This document shows, piece after piece, positions 1 through 7,076 of a stretch of DNA of 37,569 nt (positions within the stretch are counted from its first letter, which is position 1; every line of letters begins with the position of its first letter). Below the pieces are notes generated by a model that was given only the letters and a program-made list of their open reading frames with translations, had not been told where the DNA came from and searched no databases. The position numbers were made by a program, and so were the translations under genes. This DNA is from Oscillospiraceae bacterium (GTDB lineage Bacteria > Bacillota > Clostridia > Oscillospirales > Acutalibacteraceae). The DNA is taken from contig WQWM01000021.1 in assembly GCA_009785335.1 (NCBI GenBank), forward strand, positions 1 to 37,569. Direction: 5' to 3'.

Positions 1-36
1 AGCGTTCGCAAAGTAGGTAACTTAACGGCTTTTTAG

Positions 37-73
37 GGGTCATAGCAGATAAAACTGCTATGGCTCTTTTTTT
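37..73 (+). terminator. Rho-independent terminator of an unseen upstream gene
   Basis: Perfect 8-bp arms CATAGCAG (41-48) and CTGCTATG (55-62) close a 6-nt loop. The stem extends by weaker pairs to about 37, and seven T follow at 67-73. It probably ends a transcript that enters from the left of the window. Confidence 0.8.
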
Positions 74-150
74 AATTCTATGCAGTCGCTTTGCAAATGT
101 TGCAAAAATTCAGTTCTACGCCTGTCCAGAAATGCATAAGTATAAAACTT

Positions 151-185
151 GGGTGTATCCGCACCATGTATCTAGGGTGTATCCG
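151..185. repeat. Two direct copies of GGGTGTATCCG, iteron-like
   Basis: The 11-mer GGGTGTATCCG occurs at 151-161 and 175-185, with starts 24 bp apart, or about two helical turns. It lies in non-coding DNA ahead of mobilization-type genes. Two copies are too few to call an origin. A protein-binding site is an inference. Confidence 0.45.
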
Positions 186-277
186 TTAATCACGACACCA
201 CAAAATAAATACCCGAAAAATAGCCCGTCCTAGTTATTCTCTCAACCCCTTGAAACATCTATATATTTATCTATTTT

Positions 278-350
278 CCCATGTTGTGTGTGCGGGGTCT
301 CGGCTAGATTTTGATTAAATCAACCCGAGACCCCGCACACACAACATGGG
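278..350. repeat. Perfect 26-bp inverted repeat, possible oriT/origin hairpin
   Basis: The left arm at 278-303 (begins CCCATGTTGTG, ends GTCTCGG) is the exact reverse complement of 325-350. The 21-nt spacer holds a smaller TTGATT/AATCAA hairpin. No U-run follows, so it is a poor terminator. Because it lies just upstream of a replication-relaxation gene and a VirD4-like coupling ATPase, an oriT or replication hairpin is the best guess. Arms this long without mismatch suggest recent origin or selection. Confidence 0.8.
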
Positions 351-360
351 AATACAAGTC

Positions 361-504
361 GGTAGAAATAAATTTAATATAAAGATGAGGGGGAGAGAAG
401 ATAGGAAGGGTAGTCGGTGGTATAGGATAAGTTAGAGGAAGAATAAATTGTGTAGTAGTAGATGTAGTTGGTGGTGTGATGTGTGGAATTGGTGGAGAGA
501 GATG
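361..504 (+). other. C-depleted G/A/T-only leader
   Basis: On the plus strand these 144 nt contain a single C (position 415). The stretch runs through the start region of the next gene. Such an RNA would have little stable Watson-Crick structure. No convincing promoter or ribosome site stands out. The function is unknown. Confidence 0.7.
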
Positions 505-1097
505 CCGAGATTTTCAGGGAGCTAGAGCGTTGGCGCGTTGTGTTGGGTAGGCACGTGGTAGAGCTTGCGGGGTTCACAGGGTTAAAAGCGTGTCAGCGAA
601 GAATGCGCAAGCTGGTGGAAGCAGGTTTCGTGGAGCGCAAAAGGGTGCTGTATGGGGTGCCTGGCATATACACGAATACGCACAAAGCCAAGCTAGTGGC
701 CAGTTTGCCAAAGCATAGCGCAAAAATCCGCATTGAGCAAATCCCACATGATATAGCGGTGCTAGACACAGCCATTTATCTGCATAAGAAAAAGGGCATT
801 GCATTCTCGGATATGGTCACAGAAAAGCAGTTGCATGGACTAGATGGCTTTGGTGTGCGCAAACATAGACCAGACTTTGTGATTAACCACAATGGCAAAA
901 GCCACTGCGTGGAAGTGGAATTATCACTCAAAGCAAAGGCAAGATTTGAGAGCATTATTCAAGCCAATTTCATGGATTACGATAGCCAAATTTGGGTTGT
1001 ACCCGACAAGCTATGTAGGATATACCAGATACTTGCGGAAAATCGCAAGCGATACAATAACATTCATATTTTAGAATTACAGGAGGTTCAACAATGA
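483..1097 (+). CDS. Replication-relaxation family winged-helix protein
   Basis: The 204-aa product begins with a winged-helix-like region (about residues 1-60: an ERDAEIFRELERW start, then a recognition-helix-like LKACQRRMRKLVEAGFVER). A restriction-fold-like C-terminal part follows, with RPDFVINHNGKSHCVEVELS around 135-155. This is the pattern of the replication-relaxation family found on Gram-positive plasmids and integrative elements beside coupling ATPases. Start: an in-frame stop at 477-479 forces initiation at or after GTG 483, and the ribosome site is weak. Its stop overlaps an ATG at 1094 (ATGA), so it is probably translationally coupled to the TraD-like gene. Family assignment is from pattern recognition only. 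Confidence 0.65.
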   Translation: MELVERDAEIFRELERWRVVLGRHVVELAGFTGLKACQRRMRKLVEAGFVERKRVLYGVPGIYTNTHKAKLVASLPKHSAKIRIEQIPHDIAVLDTAIYLHKKKGIAFSDMVTEKQLHGLDGFGVRKHRPDFVINHNGKSHCVEVELSLKAKARFESIIQANFMDYDSQIWVVPDKLCRIYQILAENRKRYNNIHILELQEVQQ

Positions 1098-1115
1098 ACA
1101 ATTTTATACAACGGA

Positions 1116-2495
1116 ATGGGCAACCATTCCAATACTATTTTTGCGGTTGTTATCTTAATCGCAACCAGTTTTATTGCAATTGAGCATATAAAATCCCGCA
1201 GACTAAGGAAGTTCTTCAACTTTCACAAGGAGTTTAAGCGCATGCTAAAGAGCAGGAAACAGCGAAAGCCCACTCCCCAAACTGGCACGCTGGTTGGCTA
1301 TTCTGGCAGGCGCGAGGTATATATTCCTGATGACGCAAAGCATGTGTTTGTGTGTGGCACAACAGGTGCAGGAAAAACCGTGGCACTGTCCAATTTCATC
1401 AAAAATGCAATCGACAACGACTTGCCTGCCCTCATCATTGATGGTAAAGGTGACATGGGAGCAGGCTCATTGCTCGACATCACAAATACACTGAACAACG
1501 GCAAGAAAAAAGTCTATGTGGTTAATCTTTCAGACCCAACAAATTCAGATAAATACAATCCATTTTTCGGGGCGAATAGTGCAATGGCTACAGATATGCT
1601 CATCAATATGACGGATTGGTCAGAGGAACACTACAAGCTCAACGCCGAGCGATACATACAGCGCATTTTGCAGTTGATGGAATTGGGGCAGTTTAGTCTT
1701 TCATTTCGCAAAATCATCAAGTGCATGAAGCCAGATAACTTCACCAAACTAAGCAATCACTTACTTGAAAAAGAGCTGATTTCCAAGCAAGAGCATATAG
1801 AAAATCTCGACTTACTCAAAACCAGTGGGAAAATTGCGCAAAGCTCGGTGGCTAGATTTAGCACAATAGCAGAGAGCCATGCGGGGAAAATCCTGTCCGA
1901 CAAGGGCATCAATATAGCGCAAACATTGAAAGAAAATGCTATAATCCTGTTCATTCTCAATCCTATGCTGTACCCCGAACTTAGCCCCGCATTCGGCAGA
2001 CTGGTGCTGATTGACAGCAAAATCGCCATTGGGGAGCTGTTTCACAACAAAATCAACCGCACATTTTTTATTCTGGACGAAATTAGTACTTATGCTACAA
2101 CTGCCCTCACCGATTTAGTCAATAAATCCCGAAGTGCAAATGTGACTTGCATTTTAGCAACGCAGAGTTTGAGCGATTTAGATTTTGCAGTCAATGAATC
2201 CTACAAAGAACAGGTGATAGAAAATTGCAATAATTATCTTGTATTGCGCCAAAACAGCGGTGTAAATGCCGAACATTGGGCAAATGTGCTAGGCACAAGA
2301 GCAACATTTGACGCAACCTATCAGCTACAGCAACAAGGTCATGATGTTTCCCAAACAGGTCTTGGGAGCATGAGACAAACCAGAGAATTTTTCTATCACC
2401 CAGACGAGATAAAAACACTTGGCACAGGGCAAGGGATTTTTCTTTCTCGTGATAATGGCTACCACAATGCAATCAAGATACACAAACCATTTTAG
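1116..2495 (+). CDS. VirD4/TraD-like type IV coupling ATPase
   Basis: The 459-aa product has an N-terminal membrane segment (about 8-24) and a basic stretch to 52. Walker A GTTGAGKT is at 81-88 and Walker B FFILDE at 317-322. A TraD-type ILATQSLSDLD motif lies near 346-356. Such proteins are hexameric pumps that deliver DNA, with its relaxase, to a conjugation channel; no channel genes are visible here. Start problem: the only strong ribosome site (AGGAGG, 1081-1086) serves ATG 1094, which is out of frame and hits a stop after 29 codons. ATG 1116 is in frame but has no good site. One T fewer in the T-run 1102-1105 would join the 1094 start to this frame. Confidence 0.8.
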   Translation: MGNHSNTIFAVVILIATSFIAIEHIKSRRLRKFFNFHKEFKRMLKSRKQRKPTPQTGTLVGYSGRREVYIPDDAKHVFVCGTTGAGKTVALSNFIKNAIDNDLPALIIDGKGDMGAGSLLDITNTLNNGKKKVYVVNLSDPTNSDKYNPFFGANSAMATDMLINMTDWSEEHYKLNAERYIQRILQLMELGQFSLSFRKIIKCMKPDNFTKLSNHLLEKELISKQEHIENLDLLKTSGKIAQSSVARFSTIAESHAGKILSDKGINIAQTLKENAIILFILNPMLYPELSPAFGRLVLIDSKIAIGELFHNKINRTFFILDEISTYATTALTDLVNKSRSANVTCILATQSLSDLDFAVNESYKEQVIENCNNYLVLRQNSGVNAEHWANVLGTRATFDATYQLQQQGHDVSQTGLGSMRQTREFFYHPDEIKTLGTGQGIFLSRDNGYHNAIKIHKPF

Positions 2496-2506
2496 GGGGA
2501 TTTTGC

Positions 2507-3403
2507 ATGGAAATATTGAAACAATTGGGCATAAAATCGGGCTTATTTCTGCGCTCAAATTGGGCATATATCATTTGGTTTGCATTGCATTATTTACTAG
2601 CTGTGGCGGTATTGACTGGCTTTGTGGAGCATGAATGGCAAGCCTATTTGTGGGCGGGGATTTTCTATGCGGTGTCCATTGGGATTGCACTTTCACCAGT
2701 CGGCGAAGCAATTCTGCGAAGATTACAGGGCGCAAATCCCATCCAAACCGAACAAGATGAGAACTATTTAATGCCCCTGTTTGAAGAAGTCTATGCCGAA
2801 GCTCTAGAGCAAACGCCATCACTGCACAAAGGCATCAAGCTCTACATTTCAGAAGAAAAGATAATCAATGGCTATGCCATGGGCAGAAAGACCGTAGTGC
2901 TAACCCGCGGGGCGATTGAGAGTTTTTCAAGGGCTGAACTCAAAGGGATATTGGCGCACGAGTTCGGTCATATGGCAAACGGTGACACCAAAGCGGGCTT
3001 AATGACGGTGATAGGCAACAGCGTGTTTTCGCTGATTATTTTAGCTTGTAAAATCATCATGTGGGCGGTCAATATTTTGGTTTCACTGGTAACGGAGCAG
3101 TATATCGGCGTTAATATCATTCATTTTGTTATACGCTTAATTTTCGATTACAGCGTGGTTGCGTTCCTGTTTGCAGGTAATGTGATACTTTCGCTCAACA
3201 GCCGTTACAGTGAGTTCTTAGCTGATGATTATGCCCGAAAACTAGGCTATGGCGAGGAGCTAAAGCGTGGGCTATATCTCCTTAACAAGCTGAACATGGG
3301 TGGTCGCAGGAGCGTTCGGGATTGGCTCATGGCCAGCCATCCGCACACGCCTGCACGTATTAAACGACTGGAACGGAAGTTGGAGCTGGAGAAGGTACAG
3401 TAA
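2507..3403 (+). CDS. M48 family (HtpX-like) membrane metalloprotease
   Basis: The 298-aa product has two membrane segments at about 21-40 and 47-63. The zinc motif HEFGH is at 151-155, followed by a hydrophobic pair around 165-195 and 205-232. The third zinc ligand is probably E236 in SRYSEFLADDYA. HtpX-type enzymes cleave misfolded or selected membrane proteins with the active site facing the cytoplasm. A good ribosome site (AGGGGGA, 2494-2500) precedes ATG 2507, only 11 bp after the coupling-ATPase gene, so the two are probably one operon. An M48 protease beside a conjugation ATPase may serve element entry or quality control; that is inference. Confidence 0.85.
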   Translation: MEILKQLGIKSGLFLRSNWAYIIWFALHYLLAVAVLTGFVEHEWQAYLWAGIFYAVSIGIALSPVGEAILRRLQGANPIQTEQDENYLMPLFEEVYAEALEQTPSLHKGIKLYISEEKIINGYAMGRKTVVLTRGAIESFSRAELKGILAHEFGHMANGDTKAGLMTVIGNSVFSLIILACKIIMWAVNILVSLVTEQYIGVNIIHFVIRLIFDYSVVAFLFAGNVILSLNSRYSEFLADDYARKLGYGEELKRGLYLLNKLNMGGRRSVRDWLMASHPHTPARIKRLERKLELEKVQ

Positions 3404-3466
3404 CCCATCAAAAATTCTCTCGCTCATTTACTCATATATTTACAAATCAATGTTCTAAGATAAGTT

Positions 3467-3546
3467 AACATACGTTGCGTTTCCCAAGTCAAGGTCATAA
3501 ACCTATAGGGTTGGTTTTGACATTGGTGCAACGTATGTTTTTTTAT
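3467..3546 (+). terminator. Long nested hairpin ending in a U-run
   Basis: Outer arms AACATACGTTGC (3467-3478) and GCAACGTATGTT (3528-3539) pair perfectly. Inside, CCAAGTCAA faces TTGACATTGG with one bulge, and an AACCTA/TAGGGTT hairpin sits at the tip. T residues run from 3538 to 3544. It follows the M48 gene and can terminate it, but at ~73 nt it is unusually long and ordered and could be a stable small RNA or a miniature element. Confidence 0.65.
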
Positions 3547-3582
3547 GGTGCAGAACATTGACAAGTAAATTATGAGGAAAAA

Positions 3583-3867
3583 ATGAGAAAGGAAGTGAAT
3601 TTTATGGATAAGAAAAAGCGAATAGAACAATACAAAGTAATAGGCAAGCAAGCCAAATCTGAGAGGGTAAAATGGCTTCAACGTTTGACGCAGGCAGAAC
3701 AAAAAATGATTATTGAATATGAACTACAAAACCACAACTGCCCAATTGTATGGAATATAGCTGCGGTGATAAACAAGTTTGAACACATTTTCACGGTTAG
3801 CGTAATTTTGGAATCCTGGGAAGAACATATTAGAAAGCGGCAATTAAGTCGCTTTTTCTGTGGTTAA
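3583..3867 (+). CDS. Small lysine-rich protein, function unknown
   Basis: The 94-aa charged product is not recognised. It has a basic N-terminal helix (KKKRIEQYKVIGKQAKSERV), a middle region ending LTQAEQKMIIEYELQNHNC, and a hydrophobic patch WNIAAVINKFEHIFTVSVIL. Two starts are plausible: ATG 3583, with GAGG at 3574-3577, and ATG 3604, with GGAAGTG just upstream. The second would give 87 aa. It is flanked by terminators on both sides, so it is a single-gene unit within the accessory region. Confidence 0.5.
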   Translation: MRKEVNFMDKKKRIEQYKVIGKQAKSERVKWLQRLTQAEQKMIIEYELQNHNCPIVWNIAAVINKFEHIFTVSVILESWEEHIRKRQLSRFFCG

Positions 3868-3921
3868 GGGCATTAGCCACAATACGCCCTTGCCCCCTTA
3901 ATTGACAGCATGCAGGCAAAG

Positions 3922-3966
3922 AAAAATACCATGCAGGGCTACAATGCCTAGCGTGGTATTTTTTGT
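3922..3966 (+). terminator. Rho-independent terminator
   Basis: Arms AAAAATACCA (3922-3931) and TGGTATTTTT (3954-3963) flank a partly paired GC-rich loop. The A-run in one arm and T-run in the other suit termination in both directions. It ends the small gene at 3583-3867. Confidence 0.75.
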
Positions 3967-4065
3967 GTGATTGCGTAAAATGGAACAAGGGGGCGAAAAC
4001 AAATTTTCTGATTGCAATCTATTGCTTTCGGTGATATACTATGAGTAGCGATATTCGGTAAAAAT

Positions 4066-4095
4066 TTGATATTATTTTAGCGAATAACATATACT
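4066..4095 (+). promoter_or_regulatory. Sigma-A promoter of the HEPN/MNT pair
   Basis: TTGATA (4066-4071), an 18-bp spacer and TATACT (4090-4095) lie here, with a second TATACT overlapping at 4095-4100. The first gene begins at 4122, so the leader is about 15-20 nt. Confidence 0.7.
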
Positions 4096-4121
4096 ATACT
4101 TTAAGAAGCGGAGGGATTGTT

Positions 4122-4517
4122 TTGACAAATCTTGAACTAATGAATTTTTGGATTGAAAGTTCAGAAGATGATTATAAAACAATGAAAGATTTACATTCTA
4201 CCAACAATAATGCTTGGGCGTTGTTTATCGGTCATTTAGTGATTGAAAAGCTGATGAAAGCGTTGTATGCAAAAACGAATGCAGAAAAACCTCATGCACC
4301 CAAAACGCATAATTTAATCACCCTCATAGATAGTTGCAACGTAGAGGTAGACCAAGCAAAGAACGCTATGTTGGCGGTAATCAATACATTTAACATTAGC
4401 GCACGATATGATAGCTACAAAAAGGACTTCAAAGCAAAGGCTACAACTGAATATACCACTCAACAGATAAAGAATATTGAGGAGATGAGAACATGGCTAA
4501 CACAGCTGTTAACGTAG
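4122..4517 (+). CDS. HEPN domain protein (partner of MNT)
   Basis: The 131-aa all-helical product matches the HEPN pattern: WIESSEDDYKTMKDLH, then WALFIGHLVIEKLMKALYAK, then APKTHNLITLID, ending with ISARYDSYKKDF. The start is TTG 4122 behind GGAGGG. The reading frame overlaps the next gene by 25 bp, so the two are translationally coupled. The toxic RX4-6H RNase motif of many HEPN toxins is not visible; the ARYDSY segment has no histidine at the right distance. It may therefore resemble HI0074-type HEPN partners of a minimal nucleotidyltransferase more than an active RNase. Order (HEPN first) and small size are typical of type VII-like modules. Confidence 0.8.
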   Translation: MTNLELMNFWIESSEDDYKTMKDLHSTNNNAWALFIGHLVIEKLMKALYAKTNAEKPHAPKTHNLITLIDSCNVEVDQAKNAMLAVINTFNISARYDSYKKDFKAKATTEYTTQQIKNIEEMRTWLTQLLT

Positions 4518-4822
4518 ATATTTTAGAAACGATAACAAATTATATTAGTGAAATAAAGAAGCACTATAAAGTTGATTCGATTGTTTTGTTTGGCTCATAC
4601 GCTCACGGAACAAATCACGAAGACAGCGACATAGATATTGCCGTAATTTCAAGCGACATTACGGATGTTTTTGATGACATGGCCAAACTGATGAGCTTGA
4701 CTTGGGGCATAAACACAAAAATAGAGCCACATCCGATTAAAACTGAAAACTTTAGAAAAGACAACGACCCTTTTATAGACGAAATCATTCAAACAGGCAT
4801 ACAGATTTATGCCGCCGCATAA
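4493..4822 (+). CDS. MNT minimal nucleotidyltransferase (antitoxin-like)
   Basis: The 109-aa product has the diagnostic nucleotidyltransferase motif GSX10DXD: GS in LFGSYAHG, then DSDIDIAV about residues 45-50. In HEPN/MNT modules this enzyme adds AMP groups to the HEPN toxin and silences it; in HI0073/HI0074-type pairs the target is unknown. ATG 4493 follows GAGGAGATGAG, inside the end of the HEPN gene. No separate promoter is seen. The pair lies at the right edge of the accessory region, where such modules often stabilise mobile elements. Confidence 0.82.
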   Translation: MANTAVNVDILETITNYISEIKKHYKVDSIVLFGSYAHGTNHEDSDIDIAVISSDITDVFDDMAKLMSLTWGINTKIEPHPIKTENFRKDNDPFIDEIIQTGIQIYAAA

Positions 4823-5022
4823 TGAACTGTCGCTATGGCTATACCAATAGGGTTCTCACGCAGAGAGGACACCACCCACAAGGGGCAGTGTCCCACCTGC
4901 ACAAAAACACGTCCAGTCCATCACGCGACTGTTACTAAAGTAACTTGCTAATAGGGGGAATATCTGCCCCCTGCGTTAGATAGAGAGTTTGAATTATTTT
5001 ATAAAAAACTGCCCAATCCCTC
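4823..5022. other. Non-coding right flank of the accessory region
   Basis: No gene is seen. Two small dyads occur: GTTACTaaAGTAAC (4931-4944), and AGGGGG (4953-4958) facing CCCCCT (4967-4972). The second lacks a T-run, so it is not a clear terminator. These could be recombinase-arm or end sequences of the element, which is speculation. Confidence 0.35.
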
Positions 5023-5051
5023 TTGACAAGCGGGTTCGGACAAGGTATAAT
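5023..5051 (+). promoter_or_regulatory. Perfect consensus promoter facing the tRNA fragments
   Basis: TTGACA (5023-5028), exactly 17 bp, TATAAT (5046-5051). This strength is typical of stable-RNA genes. Downstream there is no ORF, only ~190 nt without a recognised gene and then two tRNA 3' halves. It may be the promoter of a former tRNA operon or of an unrecognised RNA. Confidence 0.75.
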
Positions 5052-5238
5052 AGAAGTAACAATTTCAGAGAGTTGTGAAGAAATTCCTAATCATTCGGTC
5101 GCTTTGGTCACAATATCAGCATGTCGCAAAAAGACAAGCTATTGCATGCAAGTAGCGCAAGATTAGAATGACAGGCATTTTAACGGTTTGATATGGTTGC
5201 TGAAGTTGGAATTTGTACAAAGTGGCGAGGTTTCTTAT

Positions 5239-5283
5239 CTGAAAATCCTTGTGTCACTGGTTCGATTCCAGTTGAAGGCACCA
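5239..5283 (+). pseudogene. tRNA-Phe 3' half (attachment-site-like remnant)
   Basis: From 5239 the sequence reads as the 3' half of tRNA-Phe. It has anticodon loop CTGAAAA (5239-5245, anticodon GAA), 3' stem TCCTT, variable loop GTGTC, T-arm ACTGG-TTCGATT-CCAGT (5256-5272), acceptor strand TGAAGGC, A73 and CCA (5281-5283). The required 5' partners (GCCTTCA acceptor, AAGGA stem) are absent upstream. Homology begins at the anticodon loop, a common crossover site of tyrosine recombinases, so this is most simply an att remnant. Confidence 0.75.
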
Positions 5284-5332
5284 AATCACTTCAAATTTGG
5301 TAGGGGCAAAACAAAGCAACGCTTAGAGGCAC

Positions 5333-5377
5333 TTTGTAATCAGCAGGTCGGGGGTTCGAATCCGTCTGCAGGCTCCA
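5333..5377 (+). pseudogene. tRNA-Thr 3' half (attachment-site-like remnant)
   Basis: TTTGTAA (5333-5339, anticodon TGT) is followed by TCAGC, AGGTC, the T-arm with TTCGAAT (5355-5361), acceptor TGCAGGC, T73 and CCA (5375-5377). The 5' stem GCTGA and acceptor GCCTGCA are missing. One T-stem pair (5352/5364) is G-G. Like the Phe fragment it is exactly 45 nt from anticodon loop to CCA. Confidence 0.72.
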
Positions 5378-5437
5378 GCACCTGCGGTGCGGCTCTCTCG
5401 CGCATTTGTTGAGGTAAATGCGTGAGCGAGCGGCCCG
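5378..5437 (+). repeat. Two hairpins after the tRNA fragments
   Basis: GCACCTGCGGTGC (5378-5390) is a small hairpin that recurs right after proS (6988-7000). Then a larger stem-loop pairs CGCGCATTT (about 5399-5407) with AAATGCGTG, flanked by GAGCGAG pairing. It is a divergent member of the ACGCACTCA hairpin family seen at 7077, 9183, 15293 and 15472. Confidence 0.5.
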
Positions 5438-5492
5438 CGTAAAAGTTTCGTCTAATGAGATTGGCATCTGCGAGGCTTCAGCCGCTTCGTGT

Positions 5493-5522
5493 GTCCTACG
5501 CCAGGTTGCGTAGGACTTCTTT
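5493..5522 (+). terminator. Terminator/attenuator just upstream of proS
   Basis: Perfect 9-bp arms GTCCTACGC (5493-5501) and GCGTAGGAC (5508-5516) are followed by TTCTTT. It lies 33 bp before the proS start. No T-box consensus (AGGGTGGNACCGCG) is seen in the leader, so it more likely ends upstream transcription than acts as a T-box terminator. Confidence 0.65.
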
Positions 5523-5554
5523 GTATAATCAATTAGGCTACAAGGAGATAAATC

Positions 5555-6988
5555 ATGGCAGAGAAAAAAATGGTTGAAGCCATCACCAGCATGGAAGATA
5601 ATTTTTCGCAGTGGTACACCGACGTGGTGCACAAAGCCGAACTAGTACGTCACAGCGGCGTGCGCGGCTGCATGTATGTGCAGCCCTATGGCACTGCGCT
5701 TTGGGAGAATATTCGCAACGAACTTGATGCCCGCTTTAAGGCGACCGGGCACGAAAACGTGATGCTACCCATGTTTATTCCCGAAAGCCTGCTGCAAAAA
5801 GAAAAAGACCACGTGGAAGGCTTTGCGCCTGAGGTCGCGTGGGTGACCCATGGCGGCAGCGAAAAGCTCACCGAGCGGCTGTGCATTCGCCCCACCAGCG
5901 AAGTGCTGTTTTGCGATTACTATGCCGGCATTGTGCAAAGCTGGCGCGATCTGCCCAAGCTGTATAATCAATGGGCAAGCGTGTGCCGTTGGGAGAAAAC
6001 CACCCGGCCGTTTTTGCGTACCCTTGAGTTCTATTGGCAAGAGGGCCACACCCTGCACGAAACAGCAGAGGAAGCCCAAGCTGAAACCGAGCAAATGCTC
6101 AATGTTTATGCTGATTTTGCCGAGCAGCACCTCGCCATGCCTGTCATCAAAGGCCGCAAAACAGACAAAGAAAAATTTGCTGGCGCTGTGGCAACCTATA
6201 CGATTGAGGCGCTCATGCACGATGGGCAGGCGCTGCAAGCGGGCACATCGCACTATTTTGGCGATGGCTTCACCCGCGCGTTTGACATCAACTTCACCGG
6301 TCGCAGCGGCAAAGTGGAATATCCTCACCAAACGAGCTGGGGCATGAGCACACGCATCATTGGCGGAATTATCATGACCCACGGCGACAACAGCGGCTTG
6401 GTGATGCCGCCCAAAGTTGCACCCGTGCAAGTGATTGTGCTGCCCATTGCACAGCACAAACCCGGGGTAATTGAAGGCGCAAATGCCATTGCCGACAGCC
6501 TAAAGGATATCGCGCGCGTGAAAGTGGATGCCAGCGATAACTCGCCCGGCTGGAAATTTGCCCAGTGGGAGATGAAAGGCGTGCCGTTGCGCGTGGAGTG
6601 CGGCCCGCGCGACTTGGAAGCTGGCACTTGTGTGGTGGTGATGCGCCACAACCGTGAGAAAATCACTGTGAACATCTCTGATTTGCCCATGCAAATTCCC
6701 GTGCTGTTGCAGCAGGTGCACGATGGATTATACCAAAAAGCATTGGCGCACCGCGAAGAAATGACGCACACGGCCACTACGCTTGAAGAAATTTGCAGCA
6801 TCGCCAAAACCAAGCCGGGTTTCATCAAAGCCATGTGGTGCGGTGATTTGGCCTGCGAAATGCAACTGAAAGAACAAGCTGGCGTCACCAGCCGCTGCAT
6901 CCCGTTTGAGCAGGAGAAAATTGCTGACAGCTGCATTTGTTGCGGCAAGCCTGCGAAGGAGATGGTCTACTGGGGCCGGGCGTATTAG
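5555..6988 (+). CDS. proS: Prolyl-tRNA synthetase, eukaryote/archaea-type
   Basis: The 477-aa product charges tRNA-Pro with proline in the cytoplasm. The class II core is plain: a motif-1 region around VMLPMFIPESLL, the RPTSEVLFCDYYAGIVQSWRDLP block, and motif 2 RPFLRTLEFYWQEGHT. The QTSWGMSTRIIGGIIMTHGD segment is motif-3 like. No INS editing insertion is present, and the C-terminal domain carries paired cysteines (CGDLAC, CICCGK) near 430-470, typical of the ProS type 3 zinc-like tail. ATG 5555 follows AAGGAGATAAATC. It stands alone between a terminator-like hairpin and the 7077 terminator. Confidence 0.97.
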   Translation: MAEKKMVEAITSMEDNFSQWYTDVVHKAELVRHSGVRGCMYVQPYGTALWENIRNELDARFKATGHENVMLPMFIPESLLQKEKDHVEGFAPEVAWVTHGGSEKLTERLCIRPTSEVLFCDYYAGIVQSWRDLPKLYNQWASVCRWEKTTRPFLRTLEFYWQEGHTLHETAEEAQAETEQMLNVYADFAEQHLAMPVIKGRKTDKEKFAGAVATYTIEALMHDGQALQAGTSHYFGDGFTRAFDINFTGRSGKVEYPHQTSWGMSTRIIGGIIMTHGDNSGLVMPPKVAPVQVIVLPIAQHKPGVIEGANAIADSLKDIARVKVDASDNSPGWKFAQWEMKGVPLRVECGPRDLEAGTCVVVMRHNREKITVNISDLPMQIPVLLQQVHDGLYQKALAHREEMTHTATTLEEICSIAKTKPGFIKAMWCGDLACEMQLKEQAGVTSRCIPFEQEKIADSCICCGKPAKEMVYWGRAY

Positions 6989-7076
6989 CACCTGCGGTGC
7001 ACGCAAGTCGCTTCGCTGTGCATTAATCTCGTTAGATCAACAGTCAACGCCCTGCGCCTATTTGCTCGCATAAAAA

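Noticed and set aside
5100-5283. Group I intron splitting a tRNA-Phe gene at the anticodon loop
   Set aside because: No 5' tRNA half was found upstream within the window and no intron core is apparent. The same break in the Thr fragment makes attachment-site remnants simpler.
5378-5554. T-box riboswitch upstream of proS
   Set aside because: The conserved AGGGTGGNACCGCG sequence and a specifier arrangement are not visible; only a terminator-like hairpin is seen.
5765-6457. 230-codon minus-strand frame inside proS
   Set aside because: It is antisense to a clear housekeeping gene and has no family pattern.
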